A DNA stretch of 64,000 bases from Monocercomonoides exilis (GCA_001643675.2 LSRY02000008.1:817501-881500); one strand, 5' to 3'. Shown: positions 12,036 to 24,030, counted from the stretch's first letter. Numbers and translations are program-made. The notes: generated by a model not told the origin, from the letters alone.

Positions 12036-12560
12036 TTAATCTGTTTTTTGTTTGGTTTCCCTTCCATTCGGGGCATATTCCTTCTGATATTGCATTTGCG
12101 ACACCGATCTTTTTTCACTCCTCGGAAAACAAACGAGTTCTTCAGCCCACTTTTTTTTCTTTCCCCAAGCTTTCCTGGAAAATGTTTTTTGTAGAGGACC
12201 GCAGAAGCGGGCTTGAACGAGAAAAAATCTTGTTCTCGTTATCCTTCTTTTTGGTTGTGATTTCGGTGATGAGCGTTTGGCTTCAAGAATAGGTTTGATG
12301 ATTTCTAGTTTGTCACAAGTAATAAGAGGATCTTCTGAACCGTCGTTCAGAACTCTAGCTGTTTTGAAACCATATTCTGCCTGAATGCGTGTGTATCTTG
12401 CCTCTTGCAACACAGCGATGATCATTAGCACCGCATCAGCAAGTCTATCACGTTGATAAGCTGCCTCGCTTGAAATTGGATCAGCTCCTTCAAAGCAGGG
12501 AACATTTGTTGTTCCACTTTCTATCCACTTGACACCAAAACATCCTTTTTCCAGTTTTAA
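12036..12560 (-). pseudogene. Gag-like N-terminal region of DIRS-like element 1
   Basis: The segment shares RIQAEYGF and surrounding residues with the Gag-like frame of element 2 (44640-45485), followed by a basic tail (IKPILEAKR near 12290). Function is inferred only from position upstream of RT. The N terminus is truncated relative to element 2. Confidence 0.6.
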
Positions 12561-12654
12561 AATCTTAATTATGCAAGCATTTATTATCAATGTTATAAAT
12601 TTTAAAAGTTAAATTTATTTTTATTTCAAATGAATATAAGAAAAGACATTTTAA

Positions 12655-12812
12655 CACACACACACACACAAAAAAAATAAAAAATAAAAAATAAAAAATA
12701 AAAAATAAAAAATAAAAAATAAAAAATAAAAAATAAAAAATAAAAAATAAAAAAAAAAATAAAAAATAAAAAAAAAAATAAAAAATAAAAAAAAAATTAA
12801 AAAAATAAAAAA
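12655..12812. repeat. CA tract followed by TAAAAAA-type microsatellite
   Basis: A short (CA)n run is followed by roughly 20 tandem copies of an A-rich heptamer with one T per unit. Unit length drifts toward the right end. It lies just outside the truncated 5' end of DIRS-like element 1. Simple-sequence expansion is the simplest explanation. Confidence 0.85.
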
Positions 12813-14050
12813 AGCAGACATAAATGTCATTGATTCTTTTTAATTCATTGTTTGTTGAACATTTGCAAAATAAAGTTAAAAATGATACACATAAGCTTAT
12901 GAACCTCAAAAACGAGTTTTACAGATAAATCAATTAACTCGAAGGTTGATGTTGCTTATTAGATTCACCTTTCTCCAAATAAATTTTATTATTTTTTTAT
13001 GTAATTTGTCTACCTGTAAAAAAAGATATAAATGAATAAAATCAAGGTTCAATTAAGAATAAGGACTTTGTATTTTATGTTTTGCTTTAGCACAGGCTTG
13101 CAATTTGATATTAAAATTCACATCAATTTGTCGAAAAGATTATGTATTTCAAAAGAAATCATTCCAAAATCAGATGAAGTTGAAGTTTGATGGTTATTCC
13201 AAGGAATTTAATAACTTCATGTTTCAAAAAAAATTGCAGAAGATAATTATTCTGAAATATTGAAATATAATCCATTTAATAATCTTAAAGACTCAATTCA
13301 TTACTAATTTGTAATTAATCATTTATTAGCGTTAATTATTTCATTAAAACAATTCTTTAATATTCTTTTTTTCTTTTTTTTAAAAAAGTTATTATATCTC
13401 AAAAATATTTAAAAATAACCGCATTTTGATCAAATAACTGTTTTCACAAATGAAAACTTTCTATTTTTAATATTTGAACATAGCCAAGTTTTTTTTCCAG
13501 AAATTAAAAAAAAAGATTCATACAAAATATTGGATTAAATATTATCTTTTTTATAAGTAAATAGATTATTCAGAAATAATTTATTTTCAAAAATTGAGAT
13601 AATTACTCAATTCAAAGATTTTTTGTTAAAAGAAAACTCATTATTTATTTTTTATATGCAGAAATAAAATGTGACATGAAATTCGAAAAAATTGTTATCG
13701 TTTGATTATTGTTTTGGTTTTTTAGATAAATTTTAAAAGGATAATTACAAATAATTAAAAAAATAAAGAGTTCAAGACTTAAAAAAAGGATATTTTTGTT
13801 TGGTTGACAATGATTCTCATTAACGTTATTGAATTTGTATTTCGTTATTTGTGTTTATCTAATCTTTTTTTTTTTTCCACAATCACAAAGTTTGTCAATT
13901 GACGAATTATTACGAATATCTTTGATAAACTATTTTCTCGCATATTGAGTTTGTGACTAATATTGTTCATCATTTTGAAACACTTTTTTTAACATTTCGT
14001 TATTGTATCTCGAAAAATCAAAATGTTAATGATATTATTTTGACACTTCA
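12813..14050. other. AT-rich stretch without recognisable gene
   Basis: I found no conserved motif, no long UGA-free frame with plausible composition, and no recurring repeat. Confidence 0.5.
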
Positions 14051-14801
14051 TACACCAAAAATAATTCTAATTCGAAAAAAAATAATTCAATTTCGATAAT
14101 TAATAATTCAAATTCGGAATTAATAATTCAAAATCGAAAATGAATATTTCAATTTCGAATTTCATTATAAACCGAAATTTTTAATTTTTCTCGAGAATGG
14201 ATTTCAGAAAAGGAAAAGTTATTTTTTTAACCAATCAAATTTTTTTTCGCATAGAAAACTGTTTTTTAAAAAATGAAACAATCAATAAATCTATTTTTTA
14301 ATTACTTTTTTATTCATTTTCGAAAATCATCACTCAAATAATAATAAATAAATAAAAATTCATTCTATTGAATAATCAAATAAAAATTACAAAAAAAATA
14401 ATCACGATTATTGAATTATTTCTTCACAATAATGTGTTTGTTTCATTCTCAAAATTTTGAATATCATCGGTTTTAAACATGAAAATGTATTTCTTTCCTT
14501 TTCAAATTAACTTCAATCAATAAATCTTCATTCAGAATGAAAGAAAATTTTTTAATGAAAATGCATCATTTTTCAAATATTGATAAACAAAATTTGCTGA
14601 TGAGATAGAAATTAAAAGAATTTAAAACCCAAAACACAAGTTATTCATTCCACAAATTAAAAAAATTCACATTTCGAAATCGAATTATTTTTTTTCGATT
14701 TTGAATTATTAATTCCGAATTTGAATTATTTTTTTTCGAAATTGAAATATTAATTACGAAATTGAATTATTTTTTTTCGAATTAGAATTATTTTTGGTGT
14801 A
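14051..14801. repeat. TIR element family 3, copy 1 (about 750 bp)
   Basis: The ends are TACACCAAAAATAATTCTAA and its reverse complement, with terminal inverted repeats of at least 100 bp. The repeats are themselves built of short alternating units (AATAATTC with TTCGAAA or TTCGGAATT). Internal segments around 14187-14222 and 14637-14659 recur inverted in the copy at 40109-40762. No protein is encoded, so it is a non-autonomous element of unknown superfamily. Confidence 0.8.
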
Positions 14802-14921
14802 TCTTCCAAGAATAAGTGCAAGCGTTTGTTTCCCAGTTGTGACGGACACACAAAAAAACTTTATGCTTGTTTCTTGCTTTTTCCTTTTTTCGAAAGCAAC
14901 AGTCACATCCGTTTATCTTTA

Positions 14922-15602
14922 TCAAGTCTTTCCTTCTTTATCAAACGGTGCTACGAAATCTCTTCCTTCTTCGCTGCTCCATAAATGTTTTTTTTTCAAC
15001 TCTTTCACCCTCAGTTTCGGTGAGACTCTCACCTGAAGCCGAGGGGTGTATGGGAGGAAGTGCCTATTGATTGAGGCACTTCCTATCTCATCTGTTGATG
15101 AGTTAAATCTTTTTTTGAACAAAGAGATTAGCTCATCAACAGATGAGATGTCCTCGCTTGAGTTCCGTGTTTCTCTCGAGAGGACCCCAAATTCTTCATC
15201 CACTTCGCTTTTTCCGTGACCTTCAGTAAAGAAGGAAAGCGAAATGGATGAGTATTTTTTGAAGATTTTTGATGAAGGATGGAGAAGAAAATGCAGAAAA
15301 GAGCCATTCCTGAAATGGGGACCGCAGCCGGTCCATGGTTTGAGCGATCTGTTAAAAAATGATGATTGATGAATGAGTTCAAGTGCATTTTCAATACAGT
15401 CAATAGAATATCGACTGTCCTTTGAAAGCACTTTTGAAAAAAAGTGGAAACTTGATTTATAATAAACCTTGTGTTATGATTGATAAATAACAACTCTCAG
15501 ATGAGATATTTCTTTCTTTTCGTAGTAATTTCGTGATATTTGAGACTTACAAAACGGAAGAGTCCACTTTTGTTTTGTAATCCAACAATATTAGAATCTC
15601 AT
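14922..15602 (-). CDS. Hypothetical protein, 226 residues
   Basis: Checked codon by codon at its 5' end, an ATG at 15600-15602 opens a frame to UGA at 14922-14924. UAA at 15591-15593 and 15474-15476 are read as Gln. The start is MRFQYCWITKQKW. Composition is ordinary: mixed hydrophobic, basic and acidic stretches with a KELKKK basic patch near the C terminus. I recognise no family. A strong DNA hairpin (15085-15149) lies inside the frame and encodes the segment around SSVDELISLFKKR. The plus strand over the same interval has UGA in its best frame. Confidence 0.45.
15085..15149. repeat. Perfect-core hairpin, arms about 28 bp
   Basis: The sequence ATCTCATCTGTTGATGAG and what follows is mirrored by CTCATCAACAGATGAGAT across a short T-rich loop. 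Only a few mismatches occur near the loop. It falls inside the hypothetical gene 14922-15602, so it could be a small foldback insertion or an RNA structure. Confidence 0.7.
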
Positions 15603-15960
15603 TCTCCCTTTGCTTATCAAAATTATTGTTAAACTTTTCCTTTTCCTTTATTTGGTTAATTTCGAACTTATTTGAAATTCGTTACACTTCCTTTTCATAA
15701 TCTGTTAGTTCATTTGTTTTTATTTCTATTTCCAAACTATTTTTTCGATAACACATTTTGCATGTATCTGTTCTATTTTTTGCTTTCTTTATGTATTAAA
15801 TCATTTTTCAAGAATGAGAAAAACTTCTAATTAGACATGTTTCTTTTCTCAAATTTTTCCAAAGTTCATATTTTGTTGGAAAAGAAAATTCTTTCTTCAT
15901 TCTTAAAAAAAATATTATACATCTATTTCTTTCTTCATATTTTCCTTTCTGTTGAAACAA

Positions 15961-16134
15961 ATGTATTCTAATTTTTTTCTGTATTTTATATGTTCTTCTT
16001 GTGTTGTTTGTGCAGCTGTTTCCGAAGAGGCAGATATTGCAGATTATGCAGATAAAGCAACTGAGGCAGCTGAGGTGGATGAAGCAGATGATAAATTAAT
16101 GTTAAATTTTCCTCAAATTGTTTTTCGTATATGA
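15961..16134 (+). CDS. Small protein with possible signal peptide
   Basis: An ATG at 15961 starts a 57-residue frame ending in UGA. It begins with a hydrophobic segment (MYSNFFLYFICSSCVVCAAV) resembling a signal peptide, followed by an Ala/Asp/Glu-rich stretch with a loose EADIADYADKATEAAEVDEA repeat. No family is recognised. The segment is short, so chance is a real alternative. Confidence 0.3.
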   Translation: MYSNFFLYFICSSCVVCAAVSEEADIADYADKATEAAEVDEADDKLMLNFPQIVFRI

Positions 16135-16807
16135 TCATGTCCAACACATGGAAATTTTTAAATGTTCGTATGTGGTGCAGAATTTTGAATTCTTTCCAAT
16201 CTTGTGAATTGTTATTTATCATCGAAGAACATAAAGTCAATAAATGATTTCATTGAATAAATCAAAACAGTCGATTATTTCTGAATAAGCAGATATAAAT
16301 GTTTCAATAAAAATTTTCATTAACAACAAATCATTTTTTGGATTGAATACAACAATGGAAAATTCACTTCCATTGAAAAAATATCCTAATAGTAATTACA
16401 GAACATGTTCGAAAAGTATCTAGGTCTGTTCTTTATGTTTGTTAGCAAGTCAACAATGACAAACTGTTTCGACGAACGAACCAACCTTCTCCTGTGCCAT
16501 TTAACAGATATTGTTTATAAGCTCTATCATTTTCATCATACACTTCATCATTAAATAAATCGGGACTTATCATTTCATCTGATTCATAAGCATGGACAAT
16601 TCCATTTCATTTTAATTTTATTAACCATAATTTTTGTTTTCCACAAATACAACAAGATGAATATTAATATTCACATTGTCTAAACACAACAGAATCACCT
16701 CTTCAAATTTGGAAGAATTTTCTCAAGAATTTTCTTTCGAAAATAACATTCTGACAACCAATCATTCTATTCAATCTCTTTGTTGATCAACCATTCATGC
16801 ACCATAG
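16135..16807. other. Intergenic or intronic stretch
   Basis: No convincing frame was seen. The right edge (CATAG before position 16808) could be a 3' splice site for the next feature. Confidence 0.4.
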
Positions 16808-17215
16808 GTGAATTCTTTGAGCATATTTGTCAGTTTGGACAATTCGAAAGTCATCTATTCGAATAATAACTTTCGTCCATCATTTCAGAATAAAAAGACC
16901 AGCAATTCAACAAGTTTTTCTTTTTCTTTTTCTCGTCTGAAATCTTGCACAATGCATTCTTCAAATCAAACAAACACTTCAAAGCCCTTGACAGGGATTA
17001 TTAACTTCCCCAAATCAAAACTTTTTAAGAAATTTAAAGAATAGAACATCAAAATGTAAAAAAACGTTTTTTGCAAAAGAACAACCCACCTGCAAAAACC
17101 AAACGACGTACCGACTTGTGCGATTTGTGCCAGAAATTTGATGAGTAGAAAAAATAGAAGGAGACGTTTTAAACTCAAGGAAAGGCAATATAAGCAGAAG
17201 AAAATGAAGCCATGA
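16808..17215 (+). CDS. Basic hypothetical protein (exon) with a CxxC pair
   Basis: The frame runs to UGA at 17213-17215 with UAG at 17042 and UAA at 17057 read as Gln. It is Ser/Asn-rich at first, then strongly basic, with TCAICARNL and an arginine cluster (SRKNRRRRFK). There is no ATG near the left edge and a UGA lies at 16784, so this is probably a downstream exon starting after the AG at 16806-16807. The single CxxC hints at a metal site but no second pair is visible. Family unknown. Confidence 0.45.
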
Positions 17216-17421
17216 AGCTAATTGAAAGTCATAAACAATTGGCTCATAATCAGCAAATGCATTTTCGTTATCTGAAGCAAAACTAAAAAAGAAATGAAGC
17301 GTTAACAATATTTGACTTCAAGAAGAATTGGAAAATCCCTTTGAAACAAAAGAGTATTCATAGACTTTTTGACAATAAACAAGAAATTTCTCACTTATGA
17401 ATCATAGCATTTTTTGTTGAC

Positions 17422-17721
17422 AAAAACAATCTACATTCAAAGAATGTTTTCATTTTCTTTTCTGATAATTTATCTCATGATTATCGTTTCATTATTGAGT
17501 GCCTTGAAAAGGTTAAAATGTCCCATTTATCAAACAGAAAGACATATTTAATTTTGTGTGCGATACTGGGACTAACTTCAGGAATTCAAAACTCCTTCAT
17601 TATCATCTTTCGGATTCAATTTCATCAATTCAGGGAAAGCATTCCAATTTATCGTTTATTTGTGAAAAGCACGGGAAGTGAGAATGTGATGAAGAATTTT
17701 GTTTATATATAAGATGTGTGA
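17422..17721 (+). CDS. Hypothetical exon, about 99 codons
   Basis: The frame follows a UGA at 17419 and ends at UGA 17719-17721, with one UAA near the end. It contains HDYRFIIECLEKVKMSHLSN and a hydrophobic stretch (LILCAILGLTSGIQ). It may be a later exon of the gene at 16808-17215. No family is recognised. Confidence 0.35.
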
Positions 17722-17825
17722 AATAAAACTTGGGTGAATATAAACAAGTCAACAAATAAAAATTACTTATAATTTTTATTGTTAACTTGTTTTTGTTTAA
17801 TTTTCAATAAAAATAAACACTCGAA

Positions 17826-18010
17826 ATTTCGATCAAATTTCTGTTCCCAATCAGAAAAATTTATAAAAATGGAAACAACAACATTGTCAAGATTTTGTTT
17901 TCATAAAAGCGAAATATAGTGAGTGGAAACAGAAATTTGATTGAAATAGGAAATTTTTGCATTATTTGTAAATCAAACAAATGGAACTTTTCAAAAAAAT
18001 TTTGACATAT
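17826..18010. repeat. Foldback MITE family 1, copy B (one arm truncated, inverted)
   Basis: This copy is nearly identical to the reverse complement of copy A over its right two thirds and ends TTTTGACATA. About 60 bp of the other terminal arm are missing. Confidence 0.8.
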
Positions 18011-18956
18011 CTTTAAAATTTTCCTCTGGAAATTTCTTTCATTCTTTCTCTACAGAAGTCATTATTAAAATTATTGTTAATTGTTAAAAAATGTGTAAAC
18101 ATAGGTTTTTTGTTATTTATCGTTAAAGGCATTTCATTACTAATTAATTTTTTCAATTTATTTTTCAGTAATCATTAATCTTCTTCTCTGCAATACTTTG
18201 AAACAGCGATTTTTTTAATAGTATACAAAAATTCAATTTCTCCATTTCCTCTTGTTAAAAAATGGAAATAATATTTTCATTCTTTAATTATCTCCATTTA
18301 AACAAATATTTTCTAAAGTTAAAACAAATAAATAAAAAATTAGAAAAATAATTAAAAAAAAATATGCAACAAATCAATTAAAATCCATAATATCAATACA
18401 GAAAAAATATCAAATATAACTGACAAAAAAATTTTCAAAACTAACCTTCTACTATTAAGTGGAGAATGAAATATCACACTTTAATGTTAATTACAAATGA
18501 ATTTTTATTATTGAGTCCCTGAATAAATATTCGAACAATCATAATAACGATTATCAGTTCAAATTATAATCTATTATTGATAAAATCGATAATATATCTA
18601 GAATTTGGTTTTTTCGATCATTAATATTAAAATTTAAAAAATTTCATATTTAAATCACTATATGTGACGATTCAATTTTGATTTTTTAAATAATTAAATA
18701 AAAAATTTAGCAAATTTGATTAATTGAAGAAATTCATTTTTTTATTTAAAAAATCTGAATTTCTTAATCATAATTTAAATTTTCTTTTATAGTTATTTGA
18801 AAAAGTAAATAAATAATTTATTTTTGTAATGGGTAAATTTTCATTTTGAATAATTTTTGGTGTTTGAATAAGAAATAAAATTTAATAATATGATAATAAA
18901 TTAGTTTTCAAATATTGACATTTTTTAATGAAATAATTGGATTTTAAATAATAATA
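18011..18956. other. Very AT-rich stretch
   Basis: No gene, motif or recurring repeat was recognised. Confidence 0.5.
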
Positions 18957-19460
18957 ATGTGGAGAGATAAAGAAATAAAAGAAATGGATGAAGATGAAAA
19001 TGAAAAATATAGGGTCATATTACCCATAACTTTATCACACATCTTTCTCCATTCATTAAACACAACTGATCCGAGAAAGACAAATAGATGCCACTTCAAA
19101 ATAATCACATTCTATTGGGTATCTGATGGGATATGTTTTTCATTTTTGTTTTCTTCCTCTTTCCCTCCTTTTTCTTTTTATTCTCACACTTTGTTATCTT
19201 TTTCATCATCATCCACTTCTTCAAATTAAGCACTCTCTATTTCATTAAATATTTTATTCTAATGTAGTTTTCTTCGAGTTCCTTGTTGTCTTTTCCTCCT
19301 TTTTTTAATTCTCCATTTTTTCGCAATTCTCCTTATATCCCCTCTGATTCGTTTCCTTTTTCTTCAAACAAAAGCAATCCATTTTCAGATTTTCAGTATT
19401 TATCTCTCTTCCATAAAATAGAAACAAAAACATCTTCAAAATTTTTTTACATCAGTCTGA
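18957..19460 (+). CDS. Possible 167-residue hypothetical protein
   Basis: ATG at 18957 to UGA at 19458-19460 is free of UGA and contains three UAA/UAG. The first 60 codons are charged and globular-looking (MWRDKEIKEMDEDENEKY at the start). The remainder is Ser/Phe/Leu-rich and could be low-complexity DNA read as protein. No family is recognised. Confidence 0.3.
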
Positions 19461-20502
19461 TTCCAAAATACGGGAATCTTGATTATCACATCACTTTGTT
19501 TTAATTTCAAAGGCAACACATTGACTTTTTTTGAATAATTTTTATCACTCTTCACTTCTTTTGATTTGACTTCTCAATTATCACAAACCATTTTTTACAA
19601 GCACATTCCTTCATTTCTCCTTTATCAATACTGTCTGCACCAATCACTTATCTCATTTCAATGATCCTATCTCAATCATTTTTTTTTATTTTTGAAGACC
19701 CATCACAAAAAAACACTTATTCTTCTTTCTTGTGAAGTTGTTCATCTCCAGCAAACTTATCTGCAAAAGTAACTGATGAAAATGAAGCAGTGCTGTGAAC
19801 ATCCACAAATCCAGTCTTTTCCTGCCCTGCTTGAGATATTTTTTTTGTGCCTCAACAGTTATATTTTTCTTGGTTAAATTGATTGAACTGTTGAAAAAGA
19901 GAAAGAAAATTTTCGAATAGGGATATGAATATTTTGAACTGGAGATGATATGTGTAAAGAAATGTGATAAGGTTTAGAAATAAATGCTTTTTTAAATGTT
20001 GCTGGAAAACAGAAAAAGAACAACTTTTATTCACATTATCATAACTAATCAGAAATGAAAATGATGATTGGGTGAAAATTTTTGAAAAATCACTTTTTTT
20101 TTCCCTGATCTGTCCCACAATAAAAAATAGTCTGATTTATGTTTTCCTTAATTATTTCTTTTTTTATTTATATGCTCTTATATTCCCTTTATTAGATTTT
20201 GACATCTTTATTCTTGAAAATTTCATTGTTATCATTCACTTTATGATGCAATATTTAAATGCAATTAAAGTATTTCTTTTTATTTCACTGAAACGCATTC
20301 AACTTTAATTTTCTTTTTATAACTTTTTCAATTGTCTGAATTTTGCTTATCAATTATTTGATTTTTAACAATAATTATCAGAGCAATCTCATTATGCAAA
20401 TAAATTATAATATATGTTTGCTTTCTATCAGTTAATTTTGTAATGATTTATTTTTATTATTATACCACTATGACACTTTCAATAAATTAAAAATCACATA
20501 TT
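19461..20502. other. Stretch without supportable gene
   Basis: It contains pyrimidine-rich DNA at the left and AT-rich DNA at the right. Short frames on both strands carry no recognisable motif. Confidence 0.4.
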
Positions 20503-20904
20503 GTTAGTGTTAATTATGGTTGACACTTTCAATAACTGTGGACAGTGGAATTATCTCAACAACCGTTGAAAGTTGCTTTTTGAAAATTAACCGAATAATT
20601 CTCCCAATGAATACAAACTGTTAAGACATACGGAAATGAAACAACTTGCTCTGCAGAATTTTGAAAAAAACATTTTTAATTTTCGGAGAAAATTTGAGAA
20701 TTTAATTTCTTTGGGTTTCTCTGTAAATAAAAAATACTTTTTATAAAATATCACATCGTTGGATAAGTGATATTAACGATTCATATCGGTTCATATTCAA
20801 TGAAGGAATAATTGGGTTAATTATCTAAATACAACTTTCAATGGTTGTTGATATAATGCAACTGTCCACAGTTGTTGATGGTGTCCACCATTGTAAACAC
20901 TAAC
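20503..20904. repeat. MITE family 2, copy 1 (402 bp)
   Basis: The termini are GTTAGTGTTAATTATGG and the complement of GTTAGTGTTTACAATGG, with inverted repeats of roughly 70 bp that include CAACTGTGGACAG. A second copy of the same length lies inverted at 27606-28007 and is almost identical through the interior. No coding capacity. Confidence 0.85.
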
Positions 20905-21283
20905 TATATAAGAATGAAAAATAGTTATTCAGTTCAATAAAAGAGATGCAATTGTCAATAAAAGTTTTTTTTTTTTATGAAAAAATAAAAAAATAATTAT
21001 GATCGATATGAAGCGTCCATTTTTTTTTCGTTGAAGAATTCATTCACAGAGAAAAAGTTAATGAATCACAATTTTTTTATTTCTCTTATCATTCATAATT
21101 CTGTAATTTGATAAGTTAATTTTTTCATTTTTTATCTTCTTCAACACATACCGTACATTGATCTGCCATTTCATTCCACACACGAGAAGTGAAGAGAAAA
21201 ATGTGGCAAGGAAAGAGGAGTCATTTCAATCATCATTGCTTCAAATCAACTTTTCAAACATTCATGAAGCAATTATGGACGAC

Positions 21284-22651
21284 TCAGAGAAGTAGTTGCG
21301 GGCTGAGGTGGTTTAGGCAATAATAGTGAATGAAAGACAAAAAAAGCCGAAACTGAAGGAGAAATAGACGAGCCATTGAAATGTTTGGAAAATGATACGG
21401 AATTTTCATTGTCACTTTCAGTTTCACTGGGCAAGCTTCTTTGATCGCTTGCGGCGTCGATGTTAAGGAATCGGAGGAGGAAGTGTCTTTTTCATAGAGG
21501 ATGCTAATGCGTTAATGGGGGTTATAATCTATTTGATCCGTAGCTGCTTCCGTTGGTGAAAGAGCTGATGAGATCTCGATATCAGCAGTTACGGTATGTG
21601 ATGGGGAAGCTGAATTAAGAAGTGATATGGTTTGTGGATGCAGTGTGTGAAGTGGAGGAGATGATGAAAACGGGTTGTCGGCGGAGGTGCTAAGTTTATC
21701 ATAAGTGGCGATGCTGCCTGTCGCTATTGCTCCTGCAACGCCGGAGGAGAGAAAAGAAGAAGAGGAAGAGGAGAAAGGAGGAAAAGAGGAAGAAGGAAAA
21801 AGAAGGAGGAGGAGAAGAGGTGATCCTAGTTCAATTTGCTACTTTAAATGATCTGTGATTACGAGTAGATGTCGAAGCGGAAGAGCGGGCTGGTGAAGCA
21901 GCTGCAAGAGAAGGATTGGATCATATTTATGCAGGAGAGGAAGATTTTGAAGCTGAGTGAGAAGCACAACGCATAAATGAAAAAAATGAAGCAGGTGAAG
22001 GAGCTGGTGGAGAATGTTTGGTTGAAGGAATTTAGCGGGAGCAGGGAAGGCGGGGCAGAGGTGAAAGGTGAGAAATGGAGGTATTGTGCGAGGAGGAGGA
22101 AGAACAGAAGTGGATATAACGAAAACGAGTTTGCAGAGGAGGTTGAGAAAGAAGATAAAAGAAATACCAGCGAGCTGTATAGTATTCCTCCGTTGCGCTT
22201 GAGGAATTGTAGAGAAACAGGAGGCATGAACATAGACTTCAGTTCCAATAGGAGGAAAGGAAAAAGAAGGAAGGACTGCATTTGAGCAGCCGTTTGGAGA
22301 AAAACATGAGTCGCAGGAGAAGGGCGAGGTGGCGAAGTGTGCGATGATGAACTTTATGGAGCTGTTCATGAACGATTTTGATGAGGAGTTTCTGCTTTGG
22401 AAGTTTGTGCAGAAGGATTTCATGCAAGGAAAGATGTCGTTATCCCTGCTCAGCTTTACTGTGAAGTTTGAAGTGGAACTACCAAAGTGACTGATGGAAG
22501 ATAGAAAAAACTTTCTGAAGGAGTCGTTACCAATTTGTGGTTGGTGCATCAGCACAGTGCATGAAGGGGCTTCGGAGTAAAATTTCAAGATATTTTTTGG
22601 AAAATCTTTACTGATGAAGTAGGAGAATAGGGAGGGTGATGCGTCTGTTGT
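21284..22651 (-). CDS. Hypothetical protein, up to 456 codons
   Basis: The frame between UGA at 22652 and UGA at 21284 contains only UAA/UAG stops (for example UAG at 21839), and I checked the 3' half for UGA position by position. The region is GC-richer than its flanks. The C-terminal third (ATGSIATYDKLSTSAD near 21720) looks like ordinary protein; the middle is Leu/Pro/Ser-rich. The minus strand is pyrimidine-rich, which keeps all frames open, so length alone is weak evidence. A plus-strand frame near 22320-22480 (NFMELFMNDFDEEFLLWK) also looks protein-like but is broken by several UGA. Family unknown and strand uncertain. Confidence 0.4.
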
Positions 22652-22806
22652 TCAGAGGCTTTTGTCAAATAACAACTGAGAAGAGGCATCGAAGTGAAAA
22701 AAGGTGAGAAAGACGCTGTGTGATGCGATATACAGTAGTGATCCATCAATTTCATCTTTATCTGTTGCAACGTGCAAAAAGATCACGTGCTAAGAGCTGA
22801 TATCTA

Positions 22807-22809
<3 letters not shown>

Positions 22810-22854
<45 letters not shown>
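22810..22854. repeat. (GT)n microsatellite
   Basis: About 22 uninterrupted GT units. It lies between two gene-like frames, possibly inside an intron. Confidence 0.95.
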
Positions 22855-22857
<3 letters not shown>

Positions 22858-22896
22858 CCGAAGATTCAACAAGCGCTTTCGCAACAATTCTTCTGA

Positions 22897-23283
22897 GATG
22901 AATCCCATATATCAAGGTGCTGTCCGAAATCATTTGAGTATGCGCAGGAAAAAAATAATCTCAGCTTCTTTTTCAAATTGCGCTTGACCTATACATATCC
23001 GTGCCATGTTTCAGACAGGTAAGCTCCTCTATCTCGGTCTGAGAATAAAAAAGTTGTGTAGAATATGAGCAGACTCTTTGTGCTGTTGAAGTTTTTGTTT
23101 GACAAAAGAGTGTTAACGCTTTCGGTGTTGTCTACAAGAGTGACGCTGGAAGAGCTGATGGGGCTGCAGCAGGTGAGGAACAATGTGGAAGTGGTGATCT
23201 GCTTTGGACTCCTGCTGAGGGATGTTCAGAGTGTGGTGCAGTTTCAAGAAGCAATGGCGCGGCAGAAAGAGGGAGAAGGGTGA
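22897..23283 (+). CDS. Hypothetical exon, 128 codons
   Basis: The frame begins after UGA at 22894 and ends at UGA 23281-23283, with one UAA and one UAG read through. The second half is helical-looking and hydrophobic (SRLFVLLKFLFDKRVLTLS, then LEELMGLQQVRNNVEVVICF). It has no internal ATG near its left edge, so it is probably an exon. No family is recognised. Confidence 0.4.
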
Positions 23284-23695
23284 GATATCTTGGCTTCTTT
23301 TTCTTTCACTTCTTTTCTATTTTTTATTTCTCTCCCTATTTATTTCTCCCTCTTTTTTCCCACTTCTCAAAGCTTATCTTCAAATTTCTTTTCTTCATTT
23401 TTTAACAACCTATTTTCTCTTTCAATCCTTTTTCATAATCTTCTTTTTTTTCTTATCAACAGAATTTCTTTTCTTTCTCTCTATTATTTGTTAGATATCT
23501 TTAACATTCATTTCATTTATATTTTGAGGCTGCTCATTCTTCCGTGCGTACAAATAAGTATTATCTTCCAATTTCTTAAAGGAGAACAATATGCACTCTT
23601 TCTGCATTCCTTGTTCATTCATTGCTATTGAACACTCTCACAAAAATCCTTGTTTCACAAAAATAAATTATATATGATAACATACAGTGATAAAA

Positions 23696-23893
23696 ATGAA
23701 ACCTATGACTTTTATACGAATTATCTTTGCTAACTTTCTTCTCCTCCAAATATCGTTCCTTTCTTCCTATTAATTCCGTCTTTCACTCCTTCGCTTCATC
23801 TTTGCTCCCAAAAATCGTTTATTCACAATCCTTGTTACTGCTTCCACTTAAATAATAACCACAAAGTCCTTTTTTTTATTGAAAAAAAAATGA
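23696..23893 (+). CDS. Possible small membrane or secreted peptide
   Basis: ATG at 23696 opens a 65-residue frame to UGA, with two UAA. The N terminus is hydrophobic (FIRIIFANFLLLQISFLSS). It is short and without homologues that I recognise. Confidence 0.2.
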
Positions 23894-24030
23894 GGAAGAA
23901 GAGGAAGATGCTGATGATTACAATTTCTAACTATTTTGTTGATTGTTGTTGAACAAATTGACGCTTGAGATGAAGATTGAAACTCTTTGTATATAAAATG
24001 GAGATGAAGATTTTTTGGGGAAAATTAAAG

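Larger units (their letters stand above)
9741..12560 (-). mobile_element. DIRS-like retrotransposon 1, degenerate and internally deleted
   Basis: Blocks in minus-strand order are Gag-like (12560-12036), reverse transcriptase (about 11985-11395), a linker (11390-11091) and tyrosine recombinase (10831-9871). This order matches DIRS-like element 2 at 41153-45588. The RNase H core, clear in element 2, is missing: the frame passes almost directly from RT to the post-RNase-H linker near 11400. The inverted terminal repeats seen in element 2 were not found. GC content is higher than in the flanks. This is an old, non-autonomous copy. Confidence 0.75.

Noticed and set aside
12655-12812. A-rich heptamer tandem array considered as a telomere-like repeat
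   Set aside because: Units vary in length, lie inside the window beside a truncated element, and continue from a CA microsatellite. Simple-sequence expansion is sufficient.
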